Shown: positions 32,517 through 40,894 of the stretch, one piece after another
How the letters are laid out: each line of letters starts with the position of its first letter
Numbering within the stretch: the first letter of the stretch is position 1
From: Halalkalicoccus subterraneus
GTDB taxonomy: Archaea > Halobacteriota > Halobacteria > Halobacteriales > Halalkalicoccaceae
NCBI RefSeq assembly: GCF_003697815.1
Contig: NZ_RDQG01000021.1
Coordinates: forward strand, 22,175 to 86,174
Direction of reading: 5' to 3'
DNA: 64,000 nucleotides
Translations under genes and position numbers: made by a program
Notes under the pieces: generated by a model
Told to the model about the DNA's origin: nothing
The model's database searches: none
The model's input: only the letters and a program-made list of their open reading frames with translations

Positions 32517-33897
32517 TACAGTACGGAGCGCTCCGGCGCTCTACGGCTCCGAGGCATCGACGGACGAACAACGCAGTGCCCTGACCGGTGGCGAGATCCC
32601 CGTTGCGGTCTACGGACTCGGCAAGATGGGACTGCCCCTCGCGTCGGTCTACGCCGACGTGACCGGTAACGTCACCGGGATGGACGTCGACCCCGAGGTC
32701 GTCGAGGGCGTCAACGCCGGTGAGAACCATATCACTGGTGAACCCGGCCTCTCGGACCTCGTGGGCGAGGTCGTCGACCGGGGCGCGTTCTCGGCAACGA
32801 CCGACGGCGCTGCGGCCGCGGAGGCCGCCCGAATCCACGTCGTGATCGTGCCGACGCTGGTCGACGAGGACAGCAAACCCGACCTCTCGGTCGTCGAGAC
32901 GGTGATGGAACAGATCGCCTCGGGACTCACACCCGGCGATCAGGTGATCCTCGAATCGACGGTGCCCCCCCGCACCTGTCGTGACGTGGTCGCTCCGCTG
33001 CTCGCCGAGGAAAGCGGACTGGACCGCGAGGAGTTCGGCGTCGCCTTCTGTCCCGAGCGCACCGCGAGCGGGCGGGCGATCGAGGACATCCGTGGGGCCT
33101 ACCCCAAGATCGTCGGCGGGATCGACGCAGAGAGCACCCGCGTAGCCGAACTGATCTACGGCGAGATCAATAGCCAGGAGATCATTCCCGTCTCGGACGC
33201 GACGACCGCGGAGGCGGTCAAGGTGTTCGAAGGGGTGTATCGCGACGTCAACATCGCGCTCGTGAACGAGCTGACGAAACACGCCGAAGAACTCGAGATC
33301 AACGTTCTGGAGGCGATCCAGGCCGCGAACACCCTGCCGTTCTGTGACCTGCACATCCCCGGTGCGGGCGTCGGGGGTCACTGCATCCCCTACTACCCGC
33401 ACTTCCTGATCCAGATGTTCGATGCGGACTCGCGGCTGATGGAACTCTCTCGCGAGATCAACGACACGATGCCGACCTACACCGCGGAACTCGCCCTCTC
33501 CGGGCTGACGAAGCACGGAAAGGAGACCGAGGGAAGCGACGTGCTCGTCCTCGGGCTGACCTATCGGGCCGGCGTCGACGAGCTGCGCGCGACGCCCGCG
33601 GTGGGCGTCATCGAGCGTCTCGCGAGTGCGGGCGCGAACGTCACCGCGGTCGATCCGATCACCGACTCCTACGAACCGTTCGAGGACGCGGGCGCGGAGG
33701 TCACCTCGCTCGACGATGCGCGCGAGCGAAGCTACGACGCGGTCGTGCTGGTGACCGCCCAGGAAGCGTTCGAGGAGCTCGAGATACCTGCGCTGGCGAC
33801 CGACGACCCGCTGGTGGTCGTCGACGGCCGGCAGGCCCTGACGGAGCTACAGAATGAACACGGAATCTACTACAGAGGGATCGGTATCAATGCCTAA
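32509..33897 (+). CDS. nucleotide-sugar dehydrogenase (UDP-ManNAc/UDP-Glc dehydrogenase family)
   Basis: A 462-residue four-electron NAD-dependent dehydrogenase that turns the C6 hydroxyl of a UDP-sugar into a carboxylate. It has a Rossmann start ([20 protein letters not shown]), the catalytic cysteine C292 in [11 protein letters not shown] and the C-terminal UDP-binding domain [20 protein letters not shown]. The PYYP context is closer to the archaeal UDP-ManNAc/GlcNAc dehydrogenase branch than to UDP-glucose dehydrogenase. The paralogue downstream probably uses a different substrate. The start overlaps the WbpD-like gene by 8 nt (ATGAGTAA). Confidence 0.85.
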   Translation: MSNTVRSAPALYGSEASTDEQRSALTGGEIPVAVYGLGKMGLPLASVYADVTGNVTGMDVDPEVVEGVNAGENHITGEPGLSDLVGEVVDRGAFSATTDGAAAAEAARIHVVIVPTLVDEDSKPDLSVVETVMEQIASGLTPGDQVILESTVPPRTCRDVVAPLLAEESGLDREEFGVAFCPERTASGRAIEDIRGAYPKIVGGIDAESTRVAELIYGEINSQEIIPVSDATTAEAVKVFEGVYRDVNIALVNELTKHAEELEINVLEAIQAANTLPFCDLHIPGAGVGGHCIPYYPHFLIQMFDADSRLMELSREINDTMPTYTAELALSGLTKHGKETEGSDVLVLGLTYRAGVDELRATPAVGVIERLASAGANVTAVDPITDSYEPFEDAGAEVTSLDDARERSYDAVVLVTAQEAFEELEIPALATDDPLVVVDGRQALTELQNEHGIYYRGIGINA

Positions 33898-35185
33898 TTC
33901 CACAACGAAAACGGTCTGTATCGTCGGCCTCGGTTACGTCGGCCTGCCGCTCGCAAGCGCCTTCGACGAGGAGGGGCTCGACGTGATCGGCTTCGACGTC
34001 GACGAGGAGAAGATAGCGGAACTTTCGGAGGGTCGCGACCCGACCGGTGAGATCGGCGACGACGTCGTCTCGAAAAGCGGGATCGAGTTCACGACGGATC
34101 CGGCTCCGATCGAGCGTGCCGACTACGCCATCATCACCGTGCCGACGCCGGTCGACAGCATGAAGAACCCGAATCTCGACTTCGTCGAGAGTGCGGGTCG
34201 GACCGTCGGCGAGCACCTCTCGACCGGCACGACCGTCGTCCTCGAGTCGACCGTCTACCCGGGCGTCACGCGGGACGTCCTCGGCCCGGCGATCGAGGAG
34301 GCCTCGGGGCTGACCCAGGGTGAGGAGTTCAACATGGGGTATTCGCCCGAGCGGCTCTCTCCGGGGACTGATAAGAGTCTCCGCGAGGTCAAGAAGATCG
34401 TCAGCGGCGACACCGACGAGACGCTCGAGGACTTAGCCGCGCTCTACGGTACCATCATCGACGCCGGGCTTTATCACGCTGAGACCATCGAGGCCGCGGA
34501 GGCGGCGAAGGTCCTCGAGAACATCCAGCGTGACGTGAACATCGCGGTCGTCAACGAGCTCGCGCTGATCTGTGACCACATGGGACTCGACACGCAGGAA
34601 GTGATCGATGCGGCGTCCTCGAAGTGGAACTTCCATCCGTACACGCCGGGGCTCGTCGGTGGTCACTGCATCCCAGTTGATCCCCTGTTCCTAGTGCATG
34701 GCTCCGAACGCGCGGGATACTCGCCGAAGCTCATCCTCCAGGCCCGCGAGGTCAACGAGTACATGCCCAAACACACCGCGGAGCTCACGCTCAAGGCGCT
34801 CAACAAGTCCGGCAAGGTGCTTCAGGACAGCCGGCTGGTCGTGCTCGGACTCGCGTACAAGCCCAACGTCGGCGACCTTCGAACCTCCGAGATCGGCGGC
34901 GTCATCACGACGCTTGCCGAGTACGGAATCGAGTGTGACGGTTACGACCCCCTCGCACCCGACGAGAAGATCCGCGAGTCGTTCGGGATCGACCCGCTTT
35001 CCGAGATGGACTTCGACGGCGCGGACGGGATCGTGCTGGCGACGCCCCACGACGAGGTTCTCGAGGAGTTCGATCTCCGAGCGGCGAAAGAGCAACTCGC
35101 CGACGATCCCGTTCTCGTGGACGTGAAAGGCGTGCTGGATCAAGCCGAGGTCGAGGAGGTCGGTTATGCCTACCGCAAGCTCTGA
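33890..35185 (+). CDS. nucleotide-sugar dehydrogenase (WbpA/TviB-like)
   Basis: A 431-residue UDP-sugar 6-dehydrogenase. The N-terminal NAD site is VCIVGLGYVGLPLASAFDEEG, the catalytic cysteine is C260 in LVGGHCIPVDPLFL, and the FHPYTPG stretch before it is typical of the WbpA/WbpO/TviB (UDP-GlcNAc/UDP-GalNAc dehydrogenase) branch. It would make UDP-GlcNAcA, the first step of the WbpA-B-E-D path. ATG 33890 gives the 8-nt overlap with the upstream gene (ATGCCTAA) seen at other junctions here; an ATG at 33854 in the same frame is less likely. The next gene overlaps its end by 20 nt. Confidence 0.87.
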   Translation: MPNSTTKTVCIVGLGYVGLPLASAFDEEGLDVIGFDVDEEKIAELSEGRDPTGEIGDDVVSKSGIEFTTDPAPIERADYAIITVPTPVDSMKNPNLDFVESAGRTVGEHLSTGTTVVLESTVYPGVTRDVLGPAIEEASGLTQGEEFNMGYSPERLSPGTDKSLREVKKIVSGDTDETLEDLAALYGTIIDAGLYHAETIEAAEAAKVLENIQRDVNIAVVNELALICDHMGLDTQEVIDAASSKWNFHPYTPGLVGGHCIPVDPLFLVHGSERAGYSPKLILQAREVNEYMPKHTAELTLKALNKSGKVLQDSRLVVLGLAYKPNVGDLRTSEIGGVITTLAEYGIECDGYDPLAPDEKIRESFGIDPLSEMDFDGADGIVLATPHDEVLEEFDLRAAKEQLADDPVLVDVKGVLDQAEVEEVGYAYRKL

Positions 35186-36215
35186 GGGCGGACGCCTGCT
35201 GATCGCCATCCAGCATCCAGCGCACGTCCACTTCTACAGGCACGCGATTCGCGAACTCGAGGACGACCACGAGGTCTCGATCGTCGTGCGCGACTCGGAG
35301 GTCGCGACCGACCTGCTCGACGCCTACGGGTTCGAATACGACGTGATCGGTCGTTCGGCCTCGGGAATCCGGTTGCTCGCCGCCCAAGGGCTCTACGAGG
35401 CGCGGATGCTACGTCACGCCCGCGACTTCAGGCCCGACGTGATGACCGCGATCGGCGGGTCCGCAGTCGCCCACGTCGCGCGTGCCGTCGGTGCGAAGAG
35501 CGTCGTCTTCACCGACACTGAACACGCGACGCTGACGAACAGGCTGATGGCCCCCTTCGCCGACGAGATCTGGACGCCCGAGTGCTTCCACGAGGACTTC
35601 GGCGAGAAACAGGTTCGGTATCCGGGCTATCACGAACTCGCCTATCTCCATCCCGATCGGTTCACCCCGGACGAGTCGATCCGTGGGGAGGTCGGGGTCG
35701 CGTCCGACGAGCCGTTCGTCGTGCTCCGACTCGTCTCGTGGGAGGCCTCCCACGACGCCGGCGCGGGCGGTATCGACGACGTGGGTGATGTCGTCGACCG
35801 TCTCGAAGCCACGGGGGCGACGGTGTTGATCACCGCCGAGGGCGACCTACCAGAACGCGTGCGCGATCGACAGGTGGACATCGAGCCCCATCGGATGCAC
35901 GACCTGCTCGCCGAGGCGTCGCTGTTCGTCGGCGAGGGTGCGACGATGGCGGCTGAAAGTGCGGTGCTCGGAACGCCCGCAGTCTACGTTAACACCCTTC
36001 GGATGGGCTATACGGACGAACTCGAGGCGCGTTACGGGCTCCTGTTCAATCGGCAAGGGGCGTTCCGTCACCGAATGGCGATCGAGACGGCCGAAGCGGT
36101 CCTCTCGGGGGAGATCGATCGCGATTGGGACGCCGCACGCGAGCGCCTGCTCGCGGAGAAGGTCGATACGACCACCGTTATCACCGAGGCACTCACTGGC
36201 GATGGCACTCGATAG
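35166..36215 (+). CDS. DUF354 protein (GT-B / UDP-GlcNAc 2-epimerase-like fold)
   Basis: A 349-residue protein with the DUF354 hallmarks: LLIAIQHPAHVHFYRHAI at the N-terminus, AIGGSAVAHVARAVGAKSVVFTDTEHATLTN in the middle, and a late FVGEGATMAAESAVLGTPAVYVNT nucleotide-binding segment. The family resembles glycosyltransferases and UDP-GlcNAc 2-epimerases. In this operon it could be a glycosyltransferase or a C2 epimerase for the diacetamido-uronic acid (a WbpI-type role). It overlaps its neighbours by 20 and 14 nt. Confidence 0.8.
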   Translation: MPTASSEGGRLLIAIQHPAHVHFYRHAIRELEDDHEVSIVVRDSEVATDLLDAYGFEYDVIGRSASGIRLLAAQGLYEARMLRHARDFRPDVMTAIGGSAVAHVARAVGAKSVVFTDTEHATLTNRLMAPFADEIWTPECFHEDFGEKQVRYPGYHELAYLHPDRFTPDESIRGEVGVASDEPFVVLRLVSWEASHDAGAGGIDDVGDVVDRLEATGATVLITAEGDLPERVRDRQVDIEPHRMHDLLAEASLFVGEGATMAAESAVLGTPAVYVNTLRMGYTDELEARYGLLFNRQGAFRHRMAIETAEAVLSGEIDRDWDAARERLLAEKVDTTTVITEALTGDGTR

Positions 36216-37125
36216 CGTCCTGCAGTTGGTGACGACGCGTCGATCCTTTTTCGACCAGCAGGTGCGGGCACTCGAAGCACGCGGCGTCGACTGTACCGTC
36301 CTCGAAGTTCCCCAACCGGACGATGGACGCGGAGCAAACGCGTTCGCGCGGTTTTATCGTAACGTCCTTCGGGAAGCAACGTTCGGCGAGTACGACCTCG
36401 TTCACGCGAACTACGGGCTGGTCGGCCCGTTCGCGCTGGCCCAGCCTACCCGTCCCGTCGTGCTTTCGATTTGGGGATCGGAAGTGATGGGATACTCGAA
36501 CAGGCTCGATCGGACGACACGCTTCGCCGCGCGCCACAGCGATGCGGTGATCGCTCCGTCCGGAGCGGTTTCACGGGAGCTCGATGTGCCCCACACCGTG
36601 ATCCCGTTCGGCATCGATACCGACCTGTTCCGACCGATCGATCGGGATGAGGCACGCGAGTACCTTGGTTGGGACCCCGACCAACGGATCGTCCTCTTTC
36701 CGTATGACTCCACACGTGCAGTGAAGAACTACCCATTGGCCGAGCGCGTCGTCGACCGTCTCTCGGTGGATGCTGAACTCCGGACCGTCTCAGGACTGGA
36801 CTACGAGGAAATGCCCTACGTGATGAACGCGAGCGACGCGTTGCTCGTCACCTCCGAGCGCGAAAGTGGCCCCATGGTCGTCAAAGAGGCGCTCGCGTGC
36901 GATCTCCCGGTCGTGTCGACCGACGTCGGTTTCGTTCGTGACGTGCTCGCCGGCGTTTCGAACTGTTCCATTGACCGATCCGTGAACGATCTGTCGGCCA
37001 GCCTCGATTCGATACTCAAGCGGGGTCTACGCGCCGATGGGCGGGACGTTATCGGTGATTTAGGCATCGAAACGATGGGTGACGAACTCCTTACGCTGTA
37101 CACAATGATCGATCGCCTCGCGTAG
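36202..37125 (+). CDS. family 4 glycosyltransferase
   Basis: A 307-residue GT-B enzyme, somewhat short for GT4. ATG 36202 overlaps the DUF354 gene by 14 nt; the frame is open further upstream only as an antisense-like arginine-rich reading. Recognisable parts are HANYGLVGPFALAQPTRPVVLSIWGSEV in the N-terminal domain, VIPFGIDTDLFRP at the hinge, IVLFPYDSTRAVKNYPLAERVV, and the GT4 acid pair region RESGPMVVKEALACDLPVVSTDVG. It is the last gene of the operon. Confidence 0.83.
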   Translation: MALDSVLQLVTTRRSFFDQQVRALEARGVDCTVLEVPQPDDGRGANAFARFYRNVLREATFGEYDLVHANYGLVGPFALAQPTRPVVLSIWGSEVMGYSNRLDRTTRFAARHSDAVIAPSGAVSRELDVPHTVIPFGIDTDLFRPIDRDEAREYLGWDPDQRIVLFPYDSTRAVKNYPLAERVVDRLSVDAELRTVSGLDYEEMPYVMNASDALLVTSERESGPMVVKEALACDLPVVSTDVGFVRDVLAGVSNCSIDRSVNDLSASLDSILKRGLRADGRDVIGDLGIETMGDELLTLYTMIDRLA

Positions 37126-37401
37126 AAACAAGAACACTTTTGCTGGAAACGGGCGCGCGAGAACACTCCCTTATCCCGTAGGTAGGCATAAGTGTATATG
37201 CGAGTTCACACTCATACCACTGTGTTCGGATGATTGAACGTCTGTATGGGGGACGTAGACCCGATTTGATTGAGTTCATAGACTAGCAAAAATAATTTCT
37301 TCTAATCGGAGACGATTGGTGGAACGATCCGAAACGGTCTAAAACGGGTCGGAACAACGGCCGATTTATTACGCGTGGCCCGGTATGTCATATGTGTCGA
37401 A
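37126..37401. other. intergenic region between glycan operon and membrane regulators
   Basis: No gene seen. AT-rich towards the end, with TTTATTA at 37363-37369 at a distance suitable for starting a transcript just before ATG 37402. Confidence 0.4.
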
Positions 37402-37968
37402 ATGATGTCGACTATCAATGCGGAGCAATCCTCCTCGGGCGATACCGTGGAGGCTGCCCCCTCTGAAGGATCCCTTTCGCGCGATGATATGTTCCATGTC
37501 CTTCAGAACGAGCGTCGTCGCCGTGTTCTACAGTATCTCTCGGACACGGAGGGGCCTGTCGACATGCGCGATATCGCAGAACAGGTCGCCGCCTGGGAAC
37601 ACGATACGACCGTTCAACAGCTCACCTCCGATCAACGGCAACGCGTCTATATCGCGCTGTACCAGTCTCACCTCCCGAAACTGGCCGATTTCGATCTCAT
37701 CACCTATAACCGAAACCGTGGCGTCGTCGAGCGGACTGCCCTCGCCGATGAAGTCGCGCAGTATCTCGATCCCAACGGCGCGAACGACCACTCCGACGGA
37801 AACACCACGTGGACGCGCTACTATGGCGGGACGACCCTCGTTAGTATCGGTCTGATCGCACTCACGGCACTCGGTATCTTGCCGTTTACCAGCATCGCAT
37901 TGGCATCCGTAATAACGGCTATGTACGCGATAGTCACAGTGGGATTCACGCGATGGTCGGACGATTGA
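37402..37968 (+). CDS. winged-helix regulator with C-terminal membrane helices
   Basis: A 188-residue protein of a type common in haloarchaea. The N-terminal half is a winged helix (SRDDMFHVLQNERRRRVLQYLSDTEGPVDMRDIAEQVAAWE, then QRVYIALYQSHLPKLADFDLI and a wing NRNRGVVERT). Two close hydrophobic segments near the C-terminus hold it in the membrane. The start is taken as ATG 37402; ATG 37405 is equally possible, and the GTG-initiated longer form from 37375 is not favoured. The next gene overlaps its stop (TGATG). Confidence 0.8.
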   Translation: MMSTINAEQSSSGDTVEAAPSEGSLSRDDMFHVLQNERRRRVLQYLSDTEGPVDMRDIAEQVAAWEHDTTVQQLTSDQRQRVYIALYQSHLPKLADFDLITYNRNRGVVERTALADEVAQYLDPNGANDHSDGNTTWTRYYGGTTLVSIGLIALTALGILPFTSIALASVITAMYAIVTVGFTRWSDD

Positions 37969-38558
37969 TGGCTGATTTAGGGAGTACAATAGTCCCACTC
38001 ACCGGTACGACAGACGTCCGTGTCGGTTCACCGAGTTACGTCGGTTTCGCCTCATCGGGGGAAGCGACCGTGGACACCTCCTCGTCCCGATACGGCATCG
38101 GAGTCGGATTCGGTCCCGGAGCCGTTGCACTGCAGTCGACGCCCGGTATCGACTGCATGATGGCGCTCATCGTCGGTCTGCTAGGTGGCATGCTCGCTGG
38201 AATGGCGATCTCCCGTGCTCGTGTGTCCGAGCCCGACAACCCCTCGGGAAAGGTCCCGTGGACACCGCCGATGGCTGCGGACGACACTGAGACCACCACT
38301 GCGGATCGAACGTACGACGGGGACCGGGCGTTAACCGACGAAGAGCGTGTCGTTCAGTTATTGAGCGCGCACGAGGGGCGCATGAAGCAATCACGGATCG
38401 TCGACGAGACCGACTGGTCGAAGGCGAAAGTCAGTCGGTTGCTCTCGGCGATGGCGGAACGCGACGAGATCACGAAGCTGACGATCGGGCGGGAGAACAT
38501 TATCTTCCTCGGCACAGTGGACGAGGGCTACGTCTCAGGCGAGGGTTCGAAGCGCTGA
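37968..38558 (+). CDS. membrane-anchored winged-helix regulator
   Basis: A 196-residue protein with a short outer N-terminal part, one membrane helix (CMMALIVGLLGGMLAGMAI) and a cytoplasmic C-terminal winged helix (RVVQLLSAHEGRMKQSRIVDETDWSKAKVSRLLSAM ... ITKLTIGRENIIFL). The winged helix is closely similar to that of the regulator at 27267. ATG 37968 overlaps the preceding stop; ATG 37953 is an alternative. The two adjacent regulator genes likely form a unit controlling surface genes. Confidence 0.8.
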   Translation: MADLGSTIVPLTGTTDVRVGSPSYVGFASSGEATVDTSSSRYGIGVGFGPGAVALQSTPGIDCMMALIVGLLGGMLAGMAISRARVSEPDNPSGKVPWTPPMAADDTETTTADRTYDGDRALTDEERVVQLLSAHEGRMKQSRIVDETDWSKAKVSRLLSAMAERDEITKLTIGRENIIFLGTVDEGYVSGEGSKR

Positions 38559-38995
38559 GGCCAGAATACACACCTGCTTTGAGGGTTGGGTCGGCAGCGT
38601 GAGACCTGACCCTGTCGCGTTGGGTCCGATAGTGGTTGCGAACCGGTTCGACGGTGTCCAGATCCGGATCGAATCCCGTCGTAATCGGTAATCCTTGATG
38701 TACGAACTATCAGTGAATGGGTGTCTCTATTGAGTGTCAATTGTCGGGTATCATCGACCCGTTTCGCCATCCTCTGGCGGGGTCCCCGCTCGATATTTTT
38801 CATCCTCTTTCTTATGGTTCCGCTCGTCGTTTAGCAGGCTTTTAGTCTCCGTATAGTAATACCCATGAGAGACTACCGTTCGAGTAGAAGTCGACCGACG
38901 TATACCCGCCGCGAAACCACTTCCAATCATGATACACGACACCCCTCGATCCGAAACGCCACGACGACCGTTCCCCTCACCGAGGGTGAACTGAA
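38559..38995. other. intergenic region upstream of glmS, 437 bases
   Basis: No convincing gene. It contains moderately AT-rich stretches (38690-38740, 38790-38870) that could hold the glmS promoter, for example around CTCGATATTTTTCATCC at 38788-38804. A minus-strand frame of 91 codons (38528-38803) has no protein-like character. Confidence 0.4.
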
Positions 38996-40807
38996 ATGTG
39001 CGGAATCATTGCCTGCGTCGGATCGGATGACGCTGCCGACACCGTCCTGACCGGCCTCGAAAACCTCGAATACCGGGGATATGACTCGGCCGGTGTCGCT
39101 ATTCAGAACGGGACCGATCTCGTGGTCCGAAAGCGAGCCGGCAAGATCAGCGAGCTCACCGGCGGATTCGTCAGGGACCTACCTGAGGGGGTTTCCGGGA
39201 TCGGTCATACCCGCTGGAGTACGCACGGCCCGCCGACGGACGAGAACGCACACCCGCATACGAGCGCATCAGGTGCCGTTGCCGTCGTGCATAACGGTAT
39301 CATCTCCAACTACGAAGCCCTTCGTTCCGAACTCGAGACCGCGGGATACGCCTTCGAGAGCGACACCGACACCGAGGTCATCCCCCATCTCGTCGAACAG
39401 TACTTAACACAGGGACTCGATAGCGACGAAGCCTTTCGGCGAGCCATCGACCGGCTCGAAGGGAGCTACGCGATCGCGATGATGATCGAGGGCGAGAACG
39501 TCGTTCGGGCGGCGAGACAAGGGTCGCCGCTCGTCGTCGGACTCCACGACGACGCGTACTACCTCGCGAGCGACGTCCCCGCGTTCCTCGAGTTCACTGA
39601 CGAGGTGATCTACCTCGAGGACGGCGACATCGTCACCGCTGAGAGCGGATCGATCTCGATCACGAATCTGGCCGGCGATCCGATCTCCCGCGAGGTCGAC
39701 GTCGTCGATTGGGACCCCGAAGAGACCGGTAAGGGCGAATACGATCACTACATGCTCAAAGAGATCGAGAGTCAGCCCGAGTCCCTCTCGAATACGATCC
39801 GCGGCCGGATCGACCCCGACGAACCGGCAGTTCGTCTCGAGGGGTTCCCAGCAGGCTGCTTCGAGGACGTTTCGGAAGTTCATTTCGTGGCGTGCGGTAC
39901 TTCGTACCACGCTTCTCTCTACGGCGCACGGTTGCTCGATGAGGCAAACGTCCGGGTACGGACCTCGAGAGCTAGCGAATTCACCGGTCGTGTTCCCGAT
40001 CCCGAGGGGACGCTCGTGGTCGCGGTCACACAGAGCGGTGAGACCGCGGATACGCTCGGCGCGCTTCGGGCCGCCTGGTCCGCGGGTGCTGACACGCTGG
40101 CAGTGACGAACGTCGTCGGGTCGACAATGGCCCGCGAGGCCGACGACGTGCTCTATATCCGCGCCGGACCGGAGATCGGTGTCGCCGCAACCAAGACGTT
40201 CTCATCGCAGGTCGTTACCCTCGCACTGCTCGCCGAACGGCTCACCGAGGACATCGACGGGGCGATCCGCCGGGACGACCTCGGGTCCTATCTCCGACAC
40301 CTCTCGGTGCTGCCCGATCAGATCGAGGAAGTGATTCGCACGTCGCGGGCCGAGGCACTCAGCACGAAGTACGAGGATCGAAACGCGTACTTCTTCATCG
40401 GACACGCGCTCCAACATCCCGTCGCGCTCGAAGGGGCGCTCAAATTCAAGGAGATCACCTACGAACACGCTGAGGGGTTCGCCTCCGGTGAGCTCAAACA
40501 CGGCCCGCTCGCGCTCGTCACTCCCGGCACGCCCGTCTTTGCACTGTTCGACGGCAAACACGACGAGAAGACCCACACCAACGCGAAAGAAGCCCAAGCA
40601 CGCGGGGCGGAGATCATTGCGATCACCGCAAGCGAGCGAACCGCGGAATTCGCCGACGACGTTCTCGTGATTCCGGACACCCATCCGGACCTGAGCGGAC
40701 TGCTCGCGAACATCCAACTGCAGTTCGTCTCCTACTACACTGCACGGCGTCTCGGACGCCCGATCGACAAGCCGCGCAACCTCGCGAAGAGCGTCACGGT
40801 CGAATAG
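38996..40807 (+). CDS. glmS: glutamine-fructose-6-phosphate aminotransferase
   Basis: Makes glucosamine-6-phosphate from fructose-6-phosphate and glutamine, the first step to UDP-GlcNAc. The 603-residue protein has the glutaminase domain with nucleophile C2 in MCGIIACVG, GHTRWSTHG and SNYEALR, then two SIS isomerase domains (VACGTSYHASLYGARLL, VAVTQSGETADT) and the conserved tail KPRNLAKSVTVE. Length and order match bacterial and archaeal GlmS. It stands alone with its own promoter, between the nucleotide-sugar operon and an asparagine-synthase-like gene. GlmU and GlmM are encoded further along. Confidence 0.96.
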   Translation: MCGIIACVGSDDAADTVLTGLENLEYRGYDSAGVAIQNGTDLVVRKRAGKISELTGGFVRDLPEGVSGIGHTRWSTHGPPTDENAHPHTSASGAVAVVHNGIISNYEALRSELETAGYAFESDTDTEVIPHLVEQYLTQGLDSDEAFRRAIDRLEGSYAIAMMIEGENVVRAARQGSPLVVGLHDDAYYLASDVPAFLEFTDEVIYLEDGDIVTAESGSISITNLAGDPISREVDVVDWDPEETGKGEYDHYMLKEIESQPESLSNTIRGRIDPDEPAVRLEGFPAGCFEDVSEVHFVACGTSYHASLYGARLLDEANVRVRTSRASEFTGRVPDPEGTLVVAVTQSGETADTLGALRAAWSAGADTLAVTNVVGSTMAREADDVLYIRAGPEIGVAATKTFSSQVVTLALLAERLTEDIDGAIRRDDLGSYLRHLSVLPDQIEEVIRTSRAEALSTKYEDRNAYFFIGHALQHPVALEGALKFKEITYEHAEGFASGELKHGPLALVTPGTPVFALFDGKHDEKTHTNAKEAQARGAEIIAITASERTAEFADDVLVIPDTHPDLSGLLANIQLQFVSYYTARRLGRPIDKPRNLAKSVTVE

Positions 40808-40894
40808 TGCTCCGCATCGAGTGATGCTCCCAGGCTGGAACCCTTCGCGATCAAAAGTAAAATACATCGTTCGACCCACTCTATCCGTTCCCGT

